Of a DNA stretch of 64,000 nt, positions 1-8,030 are shown in pieces. The position numbers were made by a program, and so were the translations under genes. The DNA is taken from positions 4,840,501-4,904,500 of the forward strand of contig NZ_CP095049.1 in assembly GCF_022919135.1 (NCBI RefSeq). Reading direction: 5' to 3'. This stretch comes from Hymenobacter cellulosivorans (GTDB lineage: Bacteria > Bacteroidota > Bacteroidia > Cytophagales > Hymenobacteraceae). The notes beneath the pieces are model-generated. The model made no database searches and had not been told where the DNA came from. It saw only the letters and a program-made list of their open reading frames with translations. Position 1 is the first letter of the stretch. Each line of letters begins with the position of its first letter.

Positions 1-441
1 TTCGACAATACCGAAGTGGTGGACCCCTACGGCCCCGCTACCGATGGGCTGCGGTTTGTACTGCGCCGGGCCGCGGGCGGGGCGGCCTTCCTGCACCTGG
101 CCCTGTTTTGCCGGGAGCGGCAGCTGGCCCACTGGATTTTGCCCGCCGACTCGCTGCCCCAGCCCGCCCTGACGCCGCCGGCCTACCTGGTAGAAGCCAC
201 CGATTCGTTGCCGCTGCCGGCCCACCTCATCGACGAAGGCACCTGCCTGCTGCGCAACTGCCCTACCGACGGGGGAGCTTCGCTGGAAAAGGAGCTGCGC
301 GCCGGGTATCTGCAGCTCACCTTCGCGGGCCGTACCCTGCGCGGGGCGTTTTGCCTGGAGCGCCTGCCCGCCGACAGCCACACCTGGGAGCTGGGCCGCG
401 AGCGGAAACTGCCGCTCCGCTGGGCCCCAGCCCAGGCCTAG
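1..441 (+). CDS. 3' part of a gene; possible degenerate LigD 3'-phosphoesterase-like protein
   Basis: The reading frame is open from the first base, so the true start lies outside the window; the GTG at 16 is internal to the frame. The 146 visible residues end at a TAG. The pattern (hydrophobic strand, a W-x-L-P segment, then a late segment reading G-Y-L-Q-L-T-F-A-G-x-x-L-x-G-x-F-x-L-x-R followed by W) resembles the 3'-phosphoesterase domain that precedes DNA ligase D. The histidines expected for that activity are not evident, so an active enzyme is doubtful. This is a pattern-based guess; 'hypothetical protein' is the safe call. Codon use matches the neighbours. Confidence 0.45.
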   Translation, partial: FDNTEVVDPYGPATDGLRFVLRRAAGGAAFLHLALFCRERQLAHWILPADSLPQPALTPPAYLVEATDSLPLPAHLIDEGTCLLRNCPTDGGASLEKELRAGYLQLTFAGRTLRGAFCLERLPADSHTWELGRERKLPLRWAPAQA

Positions 442-653
442 CGCCCGGCCCTGGTACGCGTCAAACCCGGGGCAAGGATTCCGTAGTAACCACAGCCGTA
501 AATGCGTGCAAATACCCTGTTATAAGCGTAAGGCATTGACTAATTTTACTTTCCGACAGATCTGACCCAGGCGGCAGTAGCCGTTTGGGCCGGTTGGCCA
601 CCTGCTGAAAGTCTTCGGGTGTCTGTTGTTCCGCTCCTTTTCACACCACGACT

Positions 654-1034
654 ATGAACAACCTAACTACCTCCCCAGCCAACGATTTTACCCCCTACCT
701 GATTCGGGTAGACTTCGATGAAATCAAGCCCATGGAGCTGGCCCGCCTGCTGATGCGCTACAACAAGCTGCGCCGCCCCCGCCTGCTGATTGACTGCCAG
801 AGCCTGCGCTGCCTGCGCACCCGCGGCGTGGGCTACTTTGCCTCCCAGCTGCTCACGCTGCAAGCCTCCGGGGCCAAGGTGCTGCTGCGCAACGTAGATG
901 CTCAACTGCTGCGCGCCCTGCGCGTACTCCACCTCGACAAGATTTTCCAGATTGACCAGGATTCGCCGGCCACTCAGCCGCCCGTGGCCTGGCAAAATGA
1001 GCTACTGTCGTCCGGCGCGGCGGCTTCGGCCTAG
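654..1034 (+). CDS. STAS-like domain protein (anti-sigma antagonist type)
   Basis: This 126-residue protein has no signal peptide and should be cytoplasmic. Residues 35-105 follow the STAS pattern: a strand ending in LLIDCQSL, a turn with RGVGYFASQLL, then AKVLLRNVD and a final hydrophobic helix with LDKIFQI. STAS domains act in partner switching with anti-sigma factors or kinases. The phosphorylatable Ser/Thr normally at the start of the second helix is not obvious (RTRGVGY here), so phospho-regulation is uncertain. A hairpin terminator follows, and the upstream gap of about 210 bases suggests it is transcribed alone. A family-level assignment is reasonable; the partner is unknown. Confidence 0.6.
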   Translation: MNNLTTSPANDFTPYLIRVDFDEIKPMELARLLMRYNKLRRPRLLIDCQSLRCLRTRGVGYFASQLLTLQASGAKVLLRNVDAQLLRALRVLHLDKIFQIDQDSPATQPPVAWQNELLSSGAAASA

Positions 1035-1155
1035 TATTTCTACTGCTCTGATTTTTCCATACTCCAACTTCATCACCCTATTGCACGGAGCCCGTTTGGC
1101 TGCCTCCGGCAACTTGAGCGCCCGATAATTTGGCACCTAGCCAGATTACCGGTTA

Positions 1156-1196
1156 CAAGCCTCCGGGAATGTATCCTCGGGGGCTTGTTCGTTTTT
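1156..1196 (+). terminator. Rho-independent terminator after the STAS-like gene
   Basis: A 12-pair stem (1156-1167 with 1176-1187, two G-T pairs) closes an 8-base loop and is followed by a T-rich tail ending in GTTTTT. It lies between the STAS-like gene and the next lipoprotein gene. This supports starting the next gene at 1229 rather than at 1130, which would translate through the stem. Confidence 0.75.
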
Positions 1197-1228
1197 ACCC
1201 CGCTATTCTTTCACCTAATCCTTTTCGT

Positions 1229-1999
1229 ATGCCGCGTTTCCTTCTGCTTCGCTTCCCTCCTGCTTTTCTGACGGCCACGGTGCTGCTTACCACCGCCTGC
1301 GGCGACAACAACACCCGCTCCCCGGTCGAAGCGCCGGGCGCGGAGAAGTCGGCCAAGACGCGGGTGCTGGAAGCCGGAGCCGACGTGCTCCAGGGCAAGG
1401 AGCCGCTGCAGAAGCTGAACATGTACCTCGACGGATTCCACTTCTACAACGGGGCCCTGGGCCAACAGATGGAAGCCCACCATTTCTGCGCCAAGCTCAA
1501 CGAGGACGTGACTCAGTGCGTGATTTACGACGGCAACGGCCCCGACGCCAAGATTATGGGCATCGAGTACATCGTCTCGAAAAAACTGTTTGAGCAGCTG
1601 CCCGCCGAGGAAAAGCCCCTTTGGCACAGCCACGTGCACGAAGTAAAATCGGGCACGCTGGTAGCACCCGGCATCCCCGACGTGGCCGAGCACGAGCTGA
1701 TGGAAGAGCTGGTTTCGACCTACGGCAAAACCTTCCACACCTGGCACACCGACCGGGACAAAACCCTGCCCCTGGGCACGCCCCTGCTGATGATGGGCTT
1801 TACCAAGGACGGGCAGATTGATACTAACATGGTGGCCCAGCGGGATAAGCGCCTGGGTATTTCCTCTAAGCAAAAGCGACAGCAGCGCGCCGACATCGTG
1901 GCCCCGCCCGTGGCGCCCGGCGCCGATGCCTGGGAAAAAGGCGAGGTCCGGCAGCTCGGCGTCGTGCCCGACGCCAAGACGGCCCTGCACCACCACTAG
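1229..1999 (+). CDS. OBAP family (DUF1264) lipoprotein
   Basis: The ATG at 1229 gives 256 residues that begin with a typical lipoprotein signal and a lipobox ending in TTAC at about residue 24, so the protein is probably membrane-anchored. The mature part matches the oil-body-associated protein family (DUF1264): LDGFHFYNG, QMEAHHFCAKLNEDVTQCVIYDG, IGIEYI-like IMGIEYIVS, PLWHSHVHEVKSG, and a C-terminal DTNMVAQRDKRLG. The biochemical role of the bacterial members is not known. An upstream in-frame start at 1130 is rejected because a terminator hairpin lies between it and 1229. The C-terminus ends in three histidines, which is natural here and has no clear meaning. Confidence 0.8.
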   Translation: MPRFLLLRFPPAFLTATVLLTTACGDNNTRSPVEAPGAEKSAKTRVLEAGADVLQGKEPLQKLNMYLDGFHFYNGALGQQMEAHHFCAKLNEDVTQCVIYDGNGPDAKIMGIEYIVSKKLFEQLPAEEKPLWHSHVHEVKSGTLVAPGIPDVAEHELMEELVSTYGKTFHTWHTDRDKTLPLGTPLLMMGFTKDGQIDTNMVAQRDKRLGISSKQKRQQRADIVAPPVAPGADAWEKGEVRQLGVVPDAKTALHHH

Positions 2000-2066
2000 G
2001 CCCACAGCACGCCGCAAGTAAGCGGGGGCGGCAACTCAGGCCGGCTGTCCGGAGTATTTCCCGGGT

Positions 2067-3761
2067 ATGCCTGCTTCCGTTTCTGCTCCCGCCGCTCCCG
2101 CTGCCAGTACCTCGCCGTTTACCCCGCTGCGGATTCCGTTTTTCCGCATGCTCTGGATTGCCTCCTTCGTGTCGAACATCGGCACCTGGATGCAGAACGT
2201 GGGGGCCGTGGGCCTGATGACCGAGCTGACGCCCTCGCCCATCCTGGTGTCCTTGCTGCAGACGGCCTCGGCCCTGCCGGTGTTTCTGCTTAGCCTGCCC
2301 GCTGGGGCCCTGGCCGACCTGGTGGACCGCCGTAAGATGCTGCTGCTCACCCAGACCTGGATGGCGGGTACGGCCCTGGTACTGGCTACCGTCACGCTGC
2401 TGGGCTTTACCACGCCCTGGCTGCTACTGTTGCTCACCTTTATGCTGGGCTTGGGTGGGGCCCTGAACAACCCCGTGTGGCAAACCGTAACGCCCGAGCT
2501 GGTACCCCGCAAGGAGCTGCCCCAGGCCATTGCCCTCAACAGTGTGAGCTTTAACCTGGCCCGGGCTTTCGGACCGGCCCTGGGCGGTTTGGTTATCGGT
2601 TACTTCTCGGCCGGGGCGGCTTTTCTCATTAACGGCCTTTCCTTTCTGGCCACGATGTACATGGTCTGGAGCTGGAAGCGGGAGCCCCAGGCAACCTCCC
2701 CGCTGGCCGGGGAACGAATCCTGGCCGCCATCCGGGGCGGCATCCGCTACGCCCGCTACGCCCCGCCGGTGCAGAACATTCTGGTGCGGGGCGTGAGCTT
2801 CACCTTCGGGGCCAGCGCCCTGTTTGCCCTGATGCCGGCCGTAGTGGCCCGCCGCCTCCACGAGCCGACCTCGTTCTACTCCCTGCTGCTCTCGTGCATG
2901 GGCCTGGGCGCGGTGCTTGGGGCCTTTATTCTGCCCCGTCTCAATAAGTACCTGAGCATTAACTGGCGCGTCACGGCGGCTACGGTGGCTTTTGCGGCGG
3001 GTTTGCTGGGGTTGGCCTTTGCTGATAACCACTGGCTGCTCTACGCGCTGCTCACGCTCGTTGGGCTGGCCTGGATGCTGGTGCTCAACTCCTTTAGCGT
3101 GGGTGTGCAAACCGTAGTGCCGCGCTGGGTGCAGGCCCGCACCATCAGCCTGTACCTGCTCACCATTCAGGGCGGCATGGCCCTGGGCAGCATCGTGTGG
3201 GGCGGGGTGGCCGAACGGGTGGATATTTCCTGGGCCTTGGCCGGAGCCGCCGTTTGGCTGCTGCTAAGCACCCTGCTGGTGCTGCGCTTTGCCCTGAGCA
3301 GCGGCGAAACCATCGATTTTACACCCGCCCGTCCCCGCCTGGAGCCGGTGCTGGCCGAGGAGCCAGTGCCCACCCAGGGCCCGGTCATCGTCACGACCAC
3401 CTACCACGTGGCACCCGAGCACCGGCAGGCTTTTGTGTTCATCATGGACCAGCTAGCCGACATCCGCCGCCGCGAAGGTGCCATCCGCGTGGGCACCTAC
3501 GCCGACTTGGCCGACCCCAGCCGCCTGGTAGAGTACTTTATGGTCGAAACCTGGGAAGAGCACGAGCAGCAGCACGAGCGGGGCGTGAGCCGGGAAGAAG
3601 CCGAGCTTAAAATTCGGGCCCGGCAGTTTCACATCGGCCCTGAGCCGCCCGTCATTGCCCACCTGCTAGCCCAGCACGCCCTGCCCCTGGCCCCCGAGCA
3701 GCCCATGGTGCCCGGCAGCACCCGCCTGGTGGCCAGCACTGCCGGCGAAGCCACCTCGTAA
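2067..3761 (+). CDS. MFS transporter (EntS/MFS_3 type) with C-terminal ABM-like domain
   Basis: This 564-residue inner-membrane protein has about 12 predicted hydrophobic segments across residues 20-415. The loop LADLVDRRKMLL after the second segment is the classic MFS motif A region. The family resembles PF05977 proteins such as the enterobactin exporter EntS. After the membrane part, residues 430-530 form a soluble domain (TTTYHVAPEHRQAFVFIMD...EHEQQHERG) that looks like the dimeric alpha-beta barrel of antibiotic-biosynthesis monooxygenases; a tail of this type is known in PF05977 members. The substrate is unknown; small lipophilic compounds or siderophores are plausible. No operon partner is evident. 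Confidence 0.82.
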   Translation: MPASVSAPAAPAASTSPFTPLRIPFFRMLWIASFVSNIGTWMQNVGAVGLMTELTPSPILVSLLQTASALPVFLLSLPAGALADLVDRRKMLLLTQTWMAGTALVLATVTLLGFTTPWLLLLLTFMLGLGGALNNPVWQTVTPELVPRKELPQAIALNSVSFNLARAFGPALGGLVIGYFSAGAAFLINGLSFLATMYMVWSWKREPQATSPLAGERILAAIRGGIRYARYAPPVQNILVRGVSFTFGASALFALMPAVVARRLHEPTSFYSLLLSCMGLGAVLGAFILPRLNKYLSINWRVTAATVAFAAGLLGLAFADNHWLLYALLTLVGLAWMLVLNSFSVGVQTVVPRWVQARTISLYLLTIQGGMALGSIVWGGVAERVDISWALAGAAVWLLLSTLLVLRFALSSGETIDFTPARPRLEPVLAEEPVPTQGPVIVTTTYHVAPEHRQAFVFIMDQLADIRRREGAIRVGTYADLADPSRLVEYFMVETWEEHEQQHERGVSREEAELKIRARQFHIGPEPPVIAHLLAQHALPLAPEQPMVPGSTRLVASTAGEATS

Positions 3762-4031
3762 TGGACGAATGTGGGCAATGTGGGCAATGTGCTGAAGTAA
3801 TAGGGTAAAAGCTCATGTCCTTGCGAGCTTGCGAAGCCATTCGTTCTCTAAAATGGACGGAGCCTTCTATCTTGACAAGCCTAATCGGTGCATAGGCAAA
3901 AGTGCTTTGTGGGAAAAGACTGGGGCTACCTCCGCAGAGGACGGATTACTTCGGCTTTCAGCCTGGCAATGACACCTTTACCACAATGGCACCTCTGCAT
4001 CTTCCTTCCTCCACATTAGCCCATTAACCCG
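3762..4031. other. Intergenic stretch with tandem 9-mers and an interspersed repeat
   Basis: No gene is seen. Just after the MFS stop, a GTGGGCAAT unit repeats at about 3771-3790. From 3816 to 3975 lies a degenerate inverted repeat, annotated separately. The remainder is the leader of the gene at 4032. Confidence 0.5.
3816..3975. repeat. Interspersed palindromic repeat (TCATTGCGAG/GCGAAGC-AATCCGTCC type)
   Basis: The left arm begins TGTCCTTGCGAGCTTGCGAA and the right arm, read on the other strand, begins TGTCATTGCCAGGCTGAAAG; both continue into sequences like AATCCGTCC. This is a degraded version of a palindromic intergenic repeat familiar from many Cytophagales genomes. It contains no open frame. 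Its role, if any, is unknown. Confidence 0.55.
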
Positions 4032-4721
4032 ATGATTTCAATTCCGCAGCCCTGCGCTCAGCCCTGGGCCACCATGTCGCCGACGGCGGCGGGTCGCCAC
4101 TGTGCCGCTTGCGCCACCGAAGTGGTTGACTTTACCCGCCTCAGCGAAGCCGAGATTCTGGCCTTTCTGGCCCAGCGTAGCGGGCAGCGCGTGTGTGCCA
4201 ATGCCTACGTGACGCAGTTGGCCCCGCCGCCCCCGGCAAGCCGCTGGCGGCGCTGGGCTGTGGCGGCCCTGGCTCTGCTGGGTTGGCAGTCGGTTTCGTC
4301 GTGCGCCACCCAGCCGCCTCAGCAGCCACCTACCACGGCCACCGCCTCCAGTGCCACCCCCACGGCCGACCCACAGCAATCCGTTGTGATTCGCGGGCGG
4401 GTGCTCGACGGGGTCAATGGGCCGGGCGTAGCCGGGGCCTTCCTCTTTATCAACGACACTCAATACGGCACTGTAACCGACGAAAACGGCCACTTCGAGC
4501 TGGTGCTGGCTTCTGGCTGGGCACCCGTACGGGCGGGCCAGCTCACGTTGTGGGTTCAGGGCAGTCCCTTCACCTTCAAGCCCAAAACAGTGCCGGTGAC
4601 CACGCCCGCCGCCGGCCCGCCGATCGAGTTGCTGATTCAGATGGAATCCATCGAGGGCCGGGGACAGGTTATGGGCCGGGTGGTGCCGCCCAAGCGCCCC
4701 GAAACCCCACCCAAAGGCTAA
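4032..4721 (+). CDS. Membrane-anchored protein: N-terminal four-cysteine module plus CarboxypepD-reg-like domain
   Basis: The 229-residue protein has three parts. Residues 1-60 carry Cys8, Cys24, Cys27 and Cys55 in the frame CAQPWATM...GRHCAACATEVVDF, a motif recurrent in Hymenobacter-type proteins and possibly a metal-binding or redox module. A hydrophobic segment follows at about 75-91. Residues 115-190 read as a carboxypeptidase-regulatory-like beta domain (IRGRVLDG...GVAGAFLFI...YGTVTDENGHFEL). The topology implied is a cytoplasmic Cys module, one membrane span and a periplasmic beta domain. Function is not known; a sensory or scaffold role would be speculation. Confidence 0.65.
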   Translation: MISIPQPCAQPWATMSPTAAGRHCAACATEVVDFTRLSEAEILAFLAQRSGQRVCANAYVTQLAPPPPASRWRRWAVAALALLGWQSVSSCATQPPQQPPTTATASSATPTADPQQSVVIRGRVLDGVNGPGVAGAFLFINDTQYGTVTDENGHFELVLASGWAPVRAGQLTLWVQGSPFTFKPKTVPVTTPAAGPPIELLIQMESIEGRGQVMGRVVPPKRPETPPKG

Positions 4722-4759
4722 TTCGCTACCTGGCAGCCAGGATTAAGCTTGCAAGGGGT

Positions 4760-4829
4760 GGCCTTACCATCGTTGGTAACGGCCTCTTTCAGCCGCAGGG
4801 AAGCCTTACCGGCGGTGGTAAGGGCATTT
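4760..4829 (+). terminator. Two tandem similar hairpins, the second terminator-like
   Basis: Two related hairpins sit side by side: GCCTTACC...GGTAACGGC at 4761-4783 and GCCTTACC...GGTAAGGGC at 4803-4825, the second followed by ATTTT. They lie between the stop of the gene at 4032 and the ABC gene at 4938. The second could terminate transcription; the near-duplication suggests a small tandem repeat. Confidence 0.4.
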
Positions 4830-4937
4830 TCAGACTGCCGCCGTGCCCCGCAGGAGCCGGAAGCCGAATTCCGAAAACTTCTGGGCCGGGTTGCGGCTTT
4901 GTACCCGAACTCTTTCTCCTCTCTCGCCACACCACAC

Positions 4938-6731
4938 ATGAAACTTCTCTACAGCTACCTGCGCAACTATTGGGGCCTGCTAGCCCTGGCGTTGCTGCTG
5001 GCAGCCATCAACCAGGTTTTTTCCCTGCTCGACCCCTATATTCTGCGACAGATTATCGACCGGTACGTGTCGCCGGCGCTGCGCAGCCCCCAGACGCCAA
5101 CGTTCTGGGCCTTCGTACTCAGCGGCGCGGGCCTGCTGGTGCTCAAGGCCCTGGGCGTGGCCATGGTGTCGCGCATTGCCAAGAACTTCCAGGATTACTA
5201 CACCAACGTTATTACCCAGCGCCTGGGGGCCCAGCTCTACTCCGACGGCTTGCGCCATTCCCTGGATTTACCCTACCAGGTGTTTGAGGACCAACGCTCG
5301 GGCGAAACCCTGGGCAAGCTCCAGAAAGTGCGCACCGACGTAGAACGCCTGATTCAGAGCTTCGTCAACGTGCTCTTTATTTCCCTGGTGGCCATTTTGT
5401 TCGTGACCTGGTACGCCATCAGCGTGTACTGGCCCATTGCGGTGGTATACTTTCTGACGATTCCGCTGCTGGGCACGCTGAGCTTCTTTCTAAGCCGGCG
5501 CATCAAGGTGATTCAGAAGACCATCGTGGCCGAAACCACGGCCCTGGCCGGCTCCACTACCGAGAGCCTGCGCAACATTGAGCTGATTAAGAGTCTGGGG
5601 CTGGCCCAACAGGAAACCACCCGCCTGAACACGACCACCGACAAGATCCTGAAGCTGGAGCTTAAAAAGGTACGCTACCTACGGTCCTTGTCCTTCGTGC
5701 AGGGTACGTTCGTGAACCTGATGCGCAACGTGATTCTGCTGATGCTCGTGTTTCTGGTGGTGCAGAAGCTGATTACACCGGGCGAGTTTTTCTCGTTCTT
5801 CATCTACTCCTTCGCCATCTTCGGGCCGCTACAGGAAATGGGCAGCATCATCAACATCTACCGCGAAACAGAGGCTTCCCTGGCCAACTACCAGCTCATC
5901 CTCGACACGCCCCGGGAAGTGAAACCCAGCCACCCCCAGGTTATCGACCAGATCCAGACCCTGACTTTCGACGACGTGCGCTTCAAGCACCTCTCGGCCG
6001 CCACCTCGGCTCTGGACGGTATTTCCTTTGAAACTAAGCTCGGCGAAACCATAGCCTTCGTGGGGCCCTCGGGCTCGGGCAAAACCACCCTGGTCAAGCT
6101 GCTGGTGGGCCTCTACCCCCCGGCCAGCGGCCAGATTCGCTACAACAACATTCCTGGCACCGAGCTGGACCTGGACCAGCTCCGGGAGCAAATCGGTTTT
6201 GTAACCCAGGACACCCAGCTCTTTGCCGGCACTATTCGCGAAAACCTGCTTTTCGTCGCGCCCCAGGCCACCGACGAAGAGTGCCTGCGCGCCCTGCACC
6301 AAGCCGCCGCCGACGGCCTGCTGGCCCGGGCCCCGCTCGGCCTCGACACGGTGATTGGGGAAGGCGGCGTGAAGGTGTCGGGTGGCGAAAAGCAGCGCCT
6401 CAGCATTGCCCGCGCCCTGCTGCGTCACCCCACCTTGCTGGTTTTCGACGAAGCCACTTCCTCCCTGGACTCCCTCACCGAGGAAGAAATCAGCACTACC
6501 GTGCGCGAATTGTCGGGCTCCCGCCAGCACATCACCATCCTGATTGCCCACCGCCTAAGCACCATTCTGCACGCCGACAAAATTTTCGTGCTGGAGCGCG
6601 GCCACATCGCCGAGCAGGGCCGCCACGAGGAGTTGCTGGCCCTCAAAGGCCTGTATTATGCCATGTGGCGGCAGCAAATCGGGGAACGGCCGGCTCCGGC
6701 CGCCGCGCCCAAGCAGTTGGCCAAAGCCTAG
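4938..6731 (+). CDS. ABC transporter, fused permease and ATPase (exporter type)
   Basis: The ATG at 4938 gives 597 residues starting MKLLYSYLRNYWG, as usual for this family; the in-frame upstream start at 4749 would translate the hairpin region. Residues 10-310 form the six-segment type IV exporter membrane domain. The ATPase follows with Walker A GPSGSGKTT at about 376, signature VSGGEKQRLS at about 480, Walker B LLVFDEA at about 500 and the H-loop IAHRLST near 536. Such half-transporters work as dimers in the inner membrane and export lipids, peptides or drugs. The substrate cannot be told from sequence. A strong terminator follows directly. Confidence 0.9.
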   Translation: MKLLYSYLRNYWGLLALALLLAAINQVFSLLDPYILRQIIDRYVSPALRSPQTPTFWAFVLSGAGLLVLKALGVAMVSRIAKNFQDYYTNVITQRLGAQLYSDGLRHSLDLPYQVFEDQRSGETLGKLQKVRTDVERLIQSFVNVLFISLVAILFVTWYAISVYWPIAVVYFLTIPLLGTLSFFLSRRIKVIQKTIVAETTALAGSTTESLRNIELIKSLGLAQQETTRLNTTTDKILKLELKKVRYLRSLSFVQGTFVNLMRNVILLMLVFLVVQKLITPGEFFSFFIYSFAIFGPLQEMGSIINIYRETEASLANYQLILDTPREVKPSHPQVIDQIQTLTFDDVRFKHLSAATSALDGISFETKLGETIAFVGPSGSGKTTLVKLLVGLYPPASGQIRYNNIPGTELDLDQLREQIGFVTQDTQLFAGTIRENLLFVAPQATDEECLRALHQAAADGLLARAPLGLDTVIGEGGVKVSGGEKQRLSIARALLRHPTLLVFDEATSSLDSLTEEEISTTVRELSGSRQHITILIAHRLSTILHADKIFVLERGHIAEQGRHEELLALKGLYYAMWRQQIGERPAPAAAPKQLAKA

Positions 6732-6756
6732 CGCCACTTCGGCAGAACGCGCTGCA

Positions 6757-6793
6757 AAAGAGTCAGGTCGGAGCCCTTCCGGCCTGACTCTTT
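6757..6793 (+). terminator. Rho-independent terminator after the ABC transporter
   Basis: A perfect 11-base stem AAAGAGTCAGG / CCTGACTCTTT, extended inward by further pairs (with G-T), closes a short loop and ends in a T run. It lies 26 bases after the ABC stop. Confidence 0.85.
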
Positions 6794-7030
6794 GCTTTAT
6801 CCCCAGCCGCAGGCAACCCGGTGGCCGTTCTTGGGCTCTTTAGAAAAAGTAACTCCTCCCAAAACAGGCTTTCCCCGGGGTCACGGATCGGTCTTTCGTA
6901 GATTTTAGGGAACGATGAGCACGAAAACAGCCGGGTTTACGTTTATAAAATAGCCCCGCAGCTCCCTGGAAACGGTTTATTTTCGGCAGGGTTCTTGACT
7001 TAGTAGTTTATCAGCCAAAAGGATTTTTCC

Positions 7031-7903
7031 ATGACCCAATATCGCACGTTCCGCCGCTTCGCAGGTTTGATGCTTGCCGGGTGGCTTCTTATAACAAACG
7101 CCGCGCAGGCGCAGACCGGCACCCGCGACGTGCTCCGCGAAATTACCGACGTGGTGGGCCTCAAGCCTCGCTTCGAGTTGCAGGCCACTACCCAGGTACA
7201 AAACGCCGCCGCAGTAGTCTACAGTGGCAAACGCTTTCTGCTCTACAACCCGCAGTTCGTAGCCTCCGTGAACCGGGCTGGCCGCACCGACTGGGCCGGT
7301 ATCAGCATCTTGGCCCACGAAATGGGTCACCACCTCAACGGCCACACCTTGCGCCCCGGCGGCTCCCAGCCGGCCGATGAGCTGGAAGCCGACGAGTTTT
7401 CGGGCTTTGTGCTCCGCAAGATGGGCGCCAGCCTAGCTGAAGCGCAAGCCGGTATGGCCGTCGTTTCGGACGAGGAGGCTTCACCCACCCACCCGGGCCG
7501 CTCTACCCGCCTTGCGGCTATTGGTAAGGGTTGGCAGCAGGCCAACACCCAGATTGCCGCCAGCAGCCGCGCCACGGCTCCTTCCGCCGCCCCGGTAGCT
7601 GTTGCGCCTACGCGCACGCCGGTGCGGGCCGTTTCTAACCCGGCCGTGCCCATGAACGTGGTGGGTCAAATCGTATTCCGTGACGCTCCCGAGCAACGTT
7701 ATTACCTGACCAGCAAGCTCAACGTAGTTCGGATGCAGAACAACTCGACTGCCCAAGTGGTGGGCCGCGTGACTCGCTCCAACAGCTCGGACTTCCCCTT
7801 CATTCTGGTTGACGGCCAGGACCGCCGCCTCTATATCAGTGCCAACGGCGGAGTGTTCAACAACCAGGGTCAGCAGGTTGGCCTGCTTTCCGATCCGTCG
7901 TAA
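7031..7903 (+). CDS. Secreted M48-like zinc metalloprotease
   Basis: The 290-residue product starts with a signal peptide ending near AAQA-Q (residue 27-28). The zinc motif is HEMGH at residues 96-100, and ELEADEFSG at about 117-125 supplies the third ligand (E119) in the manner of M48 peptidases. Residues 130-175 are a helical extension with a PTHPGRSTRL segment seen in periplasmic M48 relatives. The last 110 residues after an Ala/Pro-rich linker form a separate beta-rich tail without a recognised fold. It should act in the periplasm or be exported; the target is unknown. It is flanked by terminators and is probably a single-gene unit. Confidence 0.78.
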   Translation: MTQYRTFRRFAGLMLAGWLLITNAAQAQTGTRDVLREITDVVGLKPRFELQATTQVQNAAAVVYSGKRFLLYNPQFVASVNRAGRTDWAGISILAHEMGHHLNGHTLRPGGSQPADELEADEFSGFVLRKMGASLAEAQAGMAVVSDEEASPTHPGRSTRLAAIGKGWQQANTQIAASSRATAPSAAPVAVAPTRTPVRAVSNPAVPMNVVGQIVFRDAPEQRYYLTSKLNVVRMQNNSTAQVVGRVTRSNSSDFPFILVDGQDRRLYISANGGVFNNQGQQVGLLSDPS

Positions 7904-7922
7904 CCTATCTTGGTTTTCGCCT

Positions 7923-7955
7923 AAAAGGCCTGCTCTACTCGGAGCAGGCCTTTTT
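7923..7955 (+). terminator. Rho-independent terminator after the M48-like gene
   Basis: A perfect 13-base stem AAAAGGCCTGCTC / GAGCAGGCCTTTT closes a six-base loop and runs into TTTTTCTTTT. Confidence 0.9.
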
Positions 7956-7994
7956 CTTTTCCCGGACGGGCCTCGCGCATCCGCCGCCCGGTGC

Positions 7995-8002
7995 TAGCTT
8001 TG
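7995..8002 (+). promoter_or_regulatory. Candidate -7 box for the phzF-like gene
   Basis: TAGCTTTG matches the Bacteroidota -7 consensus TAnnTTTG and lies 28 bases before the start codon. No clear TTG -33 element is seen at the usual distance. Confidence 0.4.
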
Positions 8003-8030
8003 CTGGCTCCACTCCTTATTTCTACGCCGT

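Noticed and set aside
1130..1228. Upstream start for the OBAP-like lipoprotein
   Set aside because: It would run through a terminator hairpin and place 33 residues before the lipoprotein signal.
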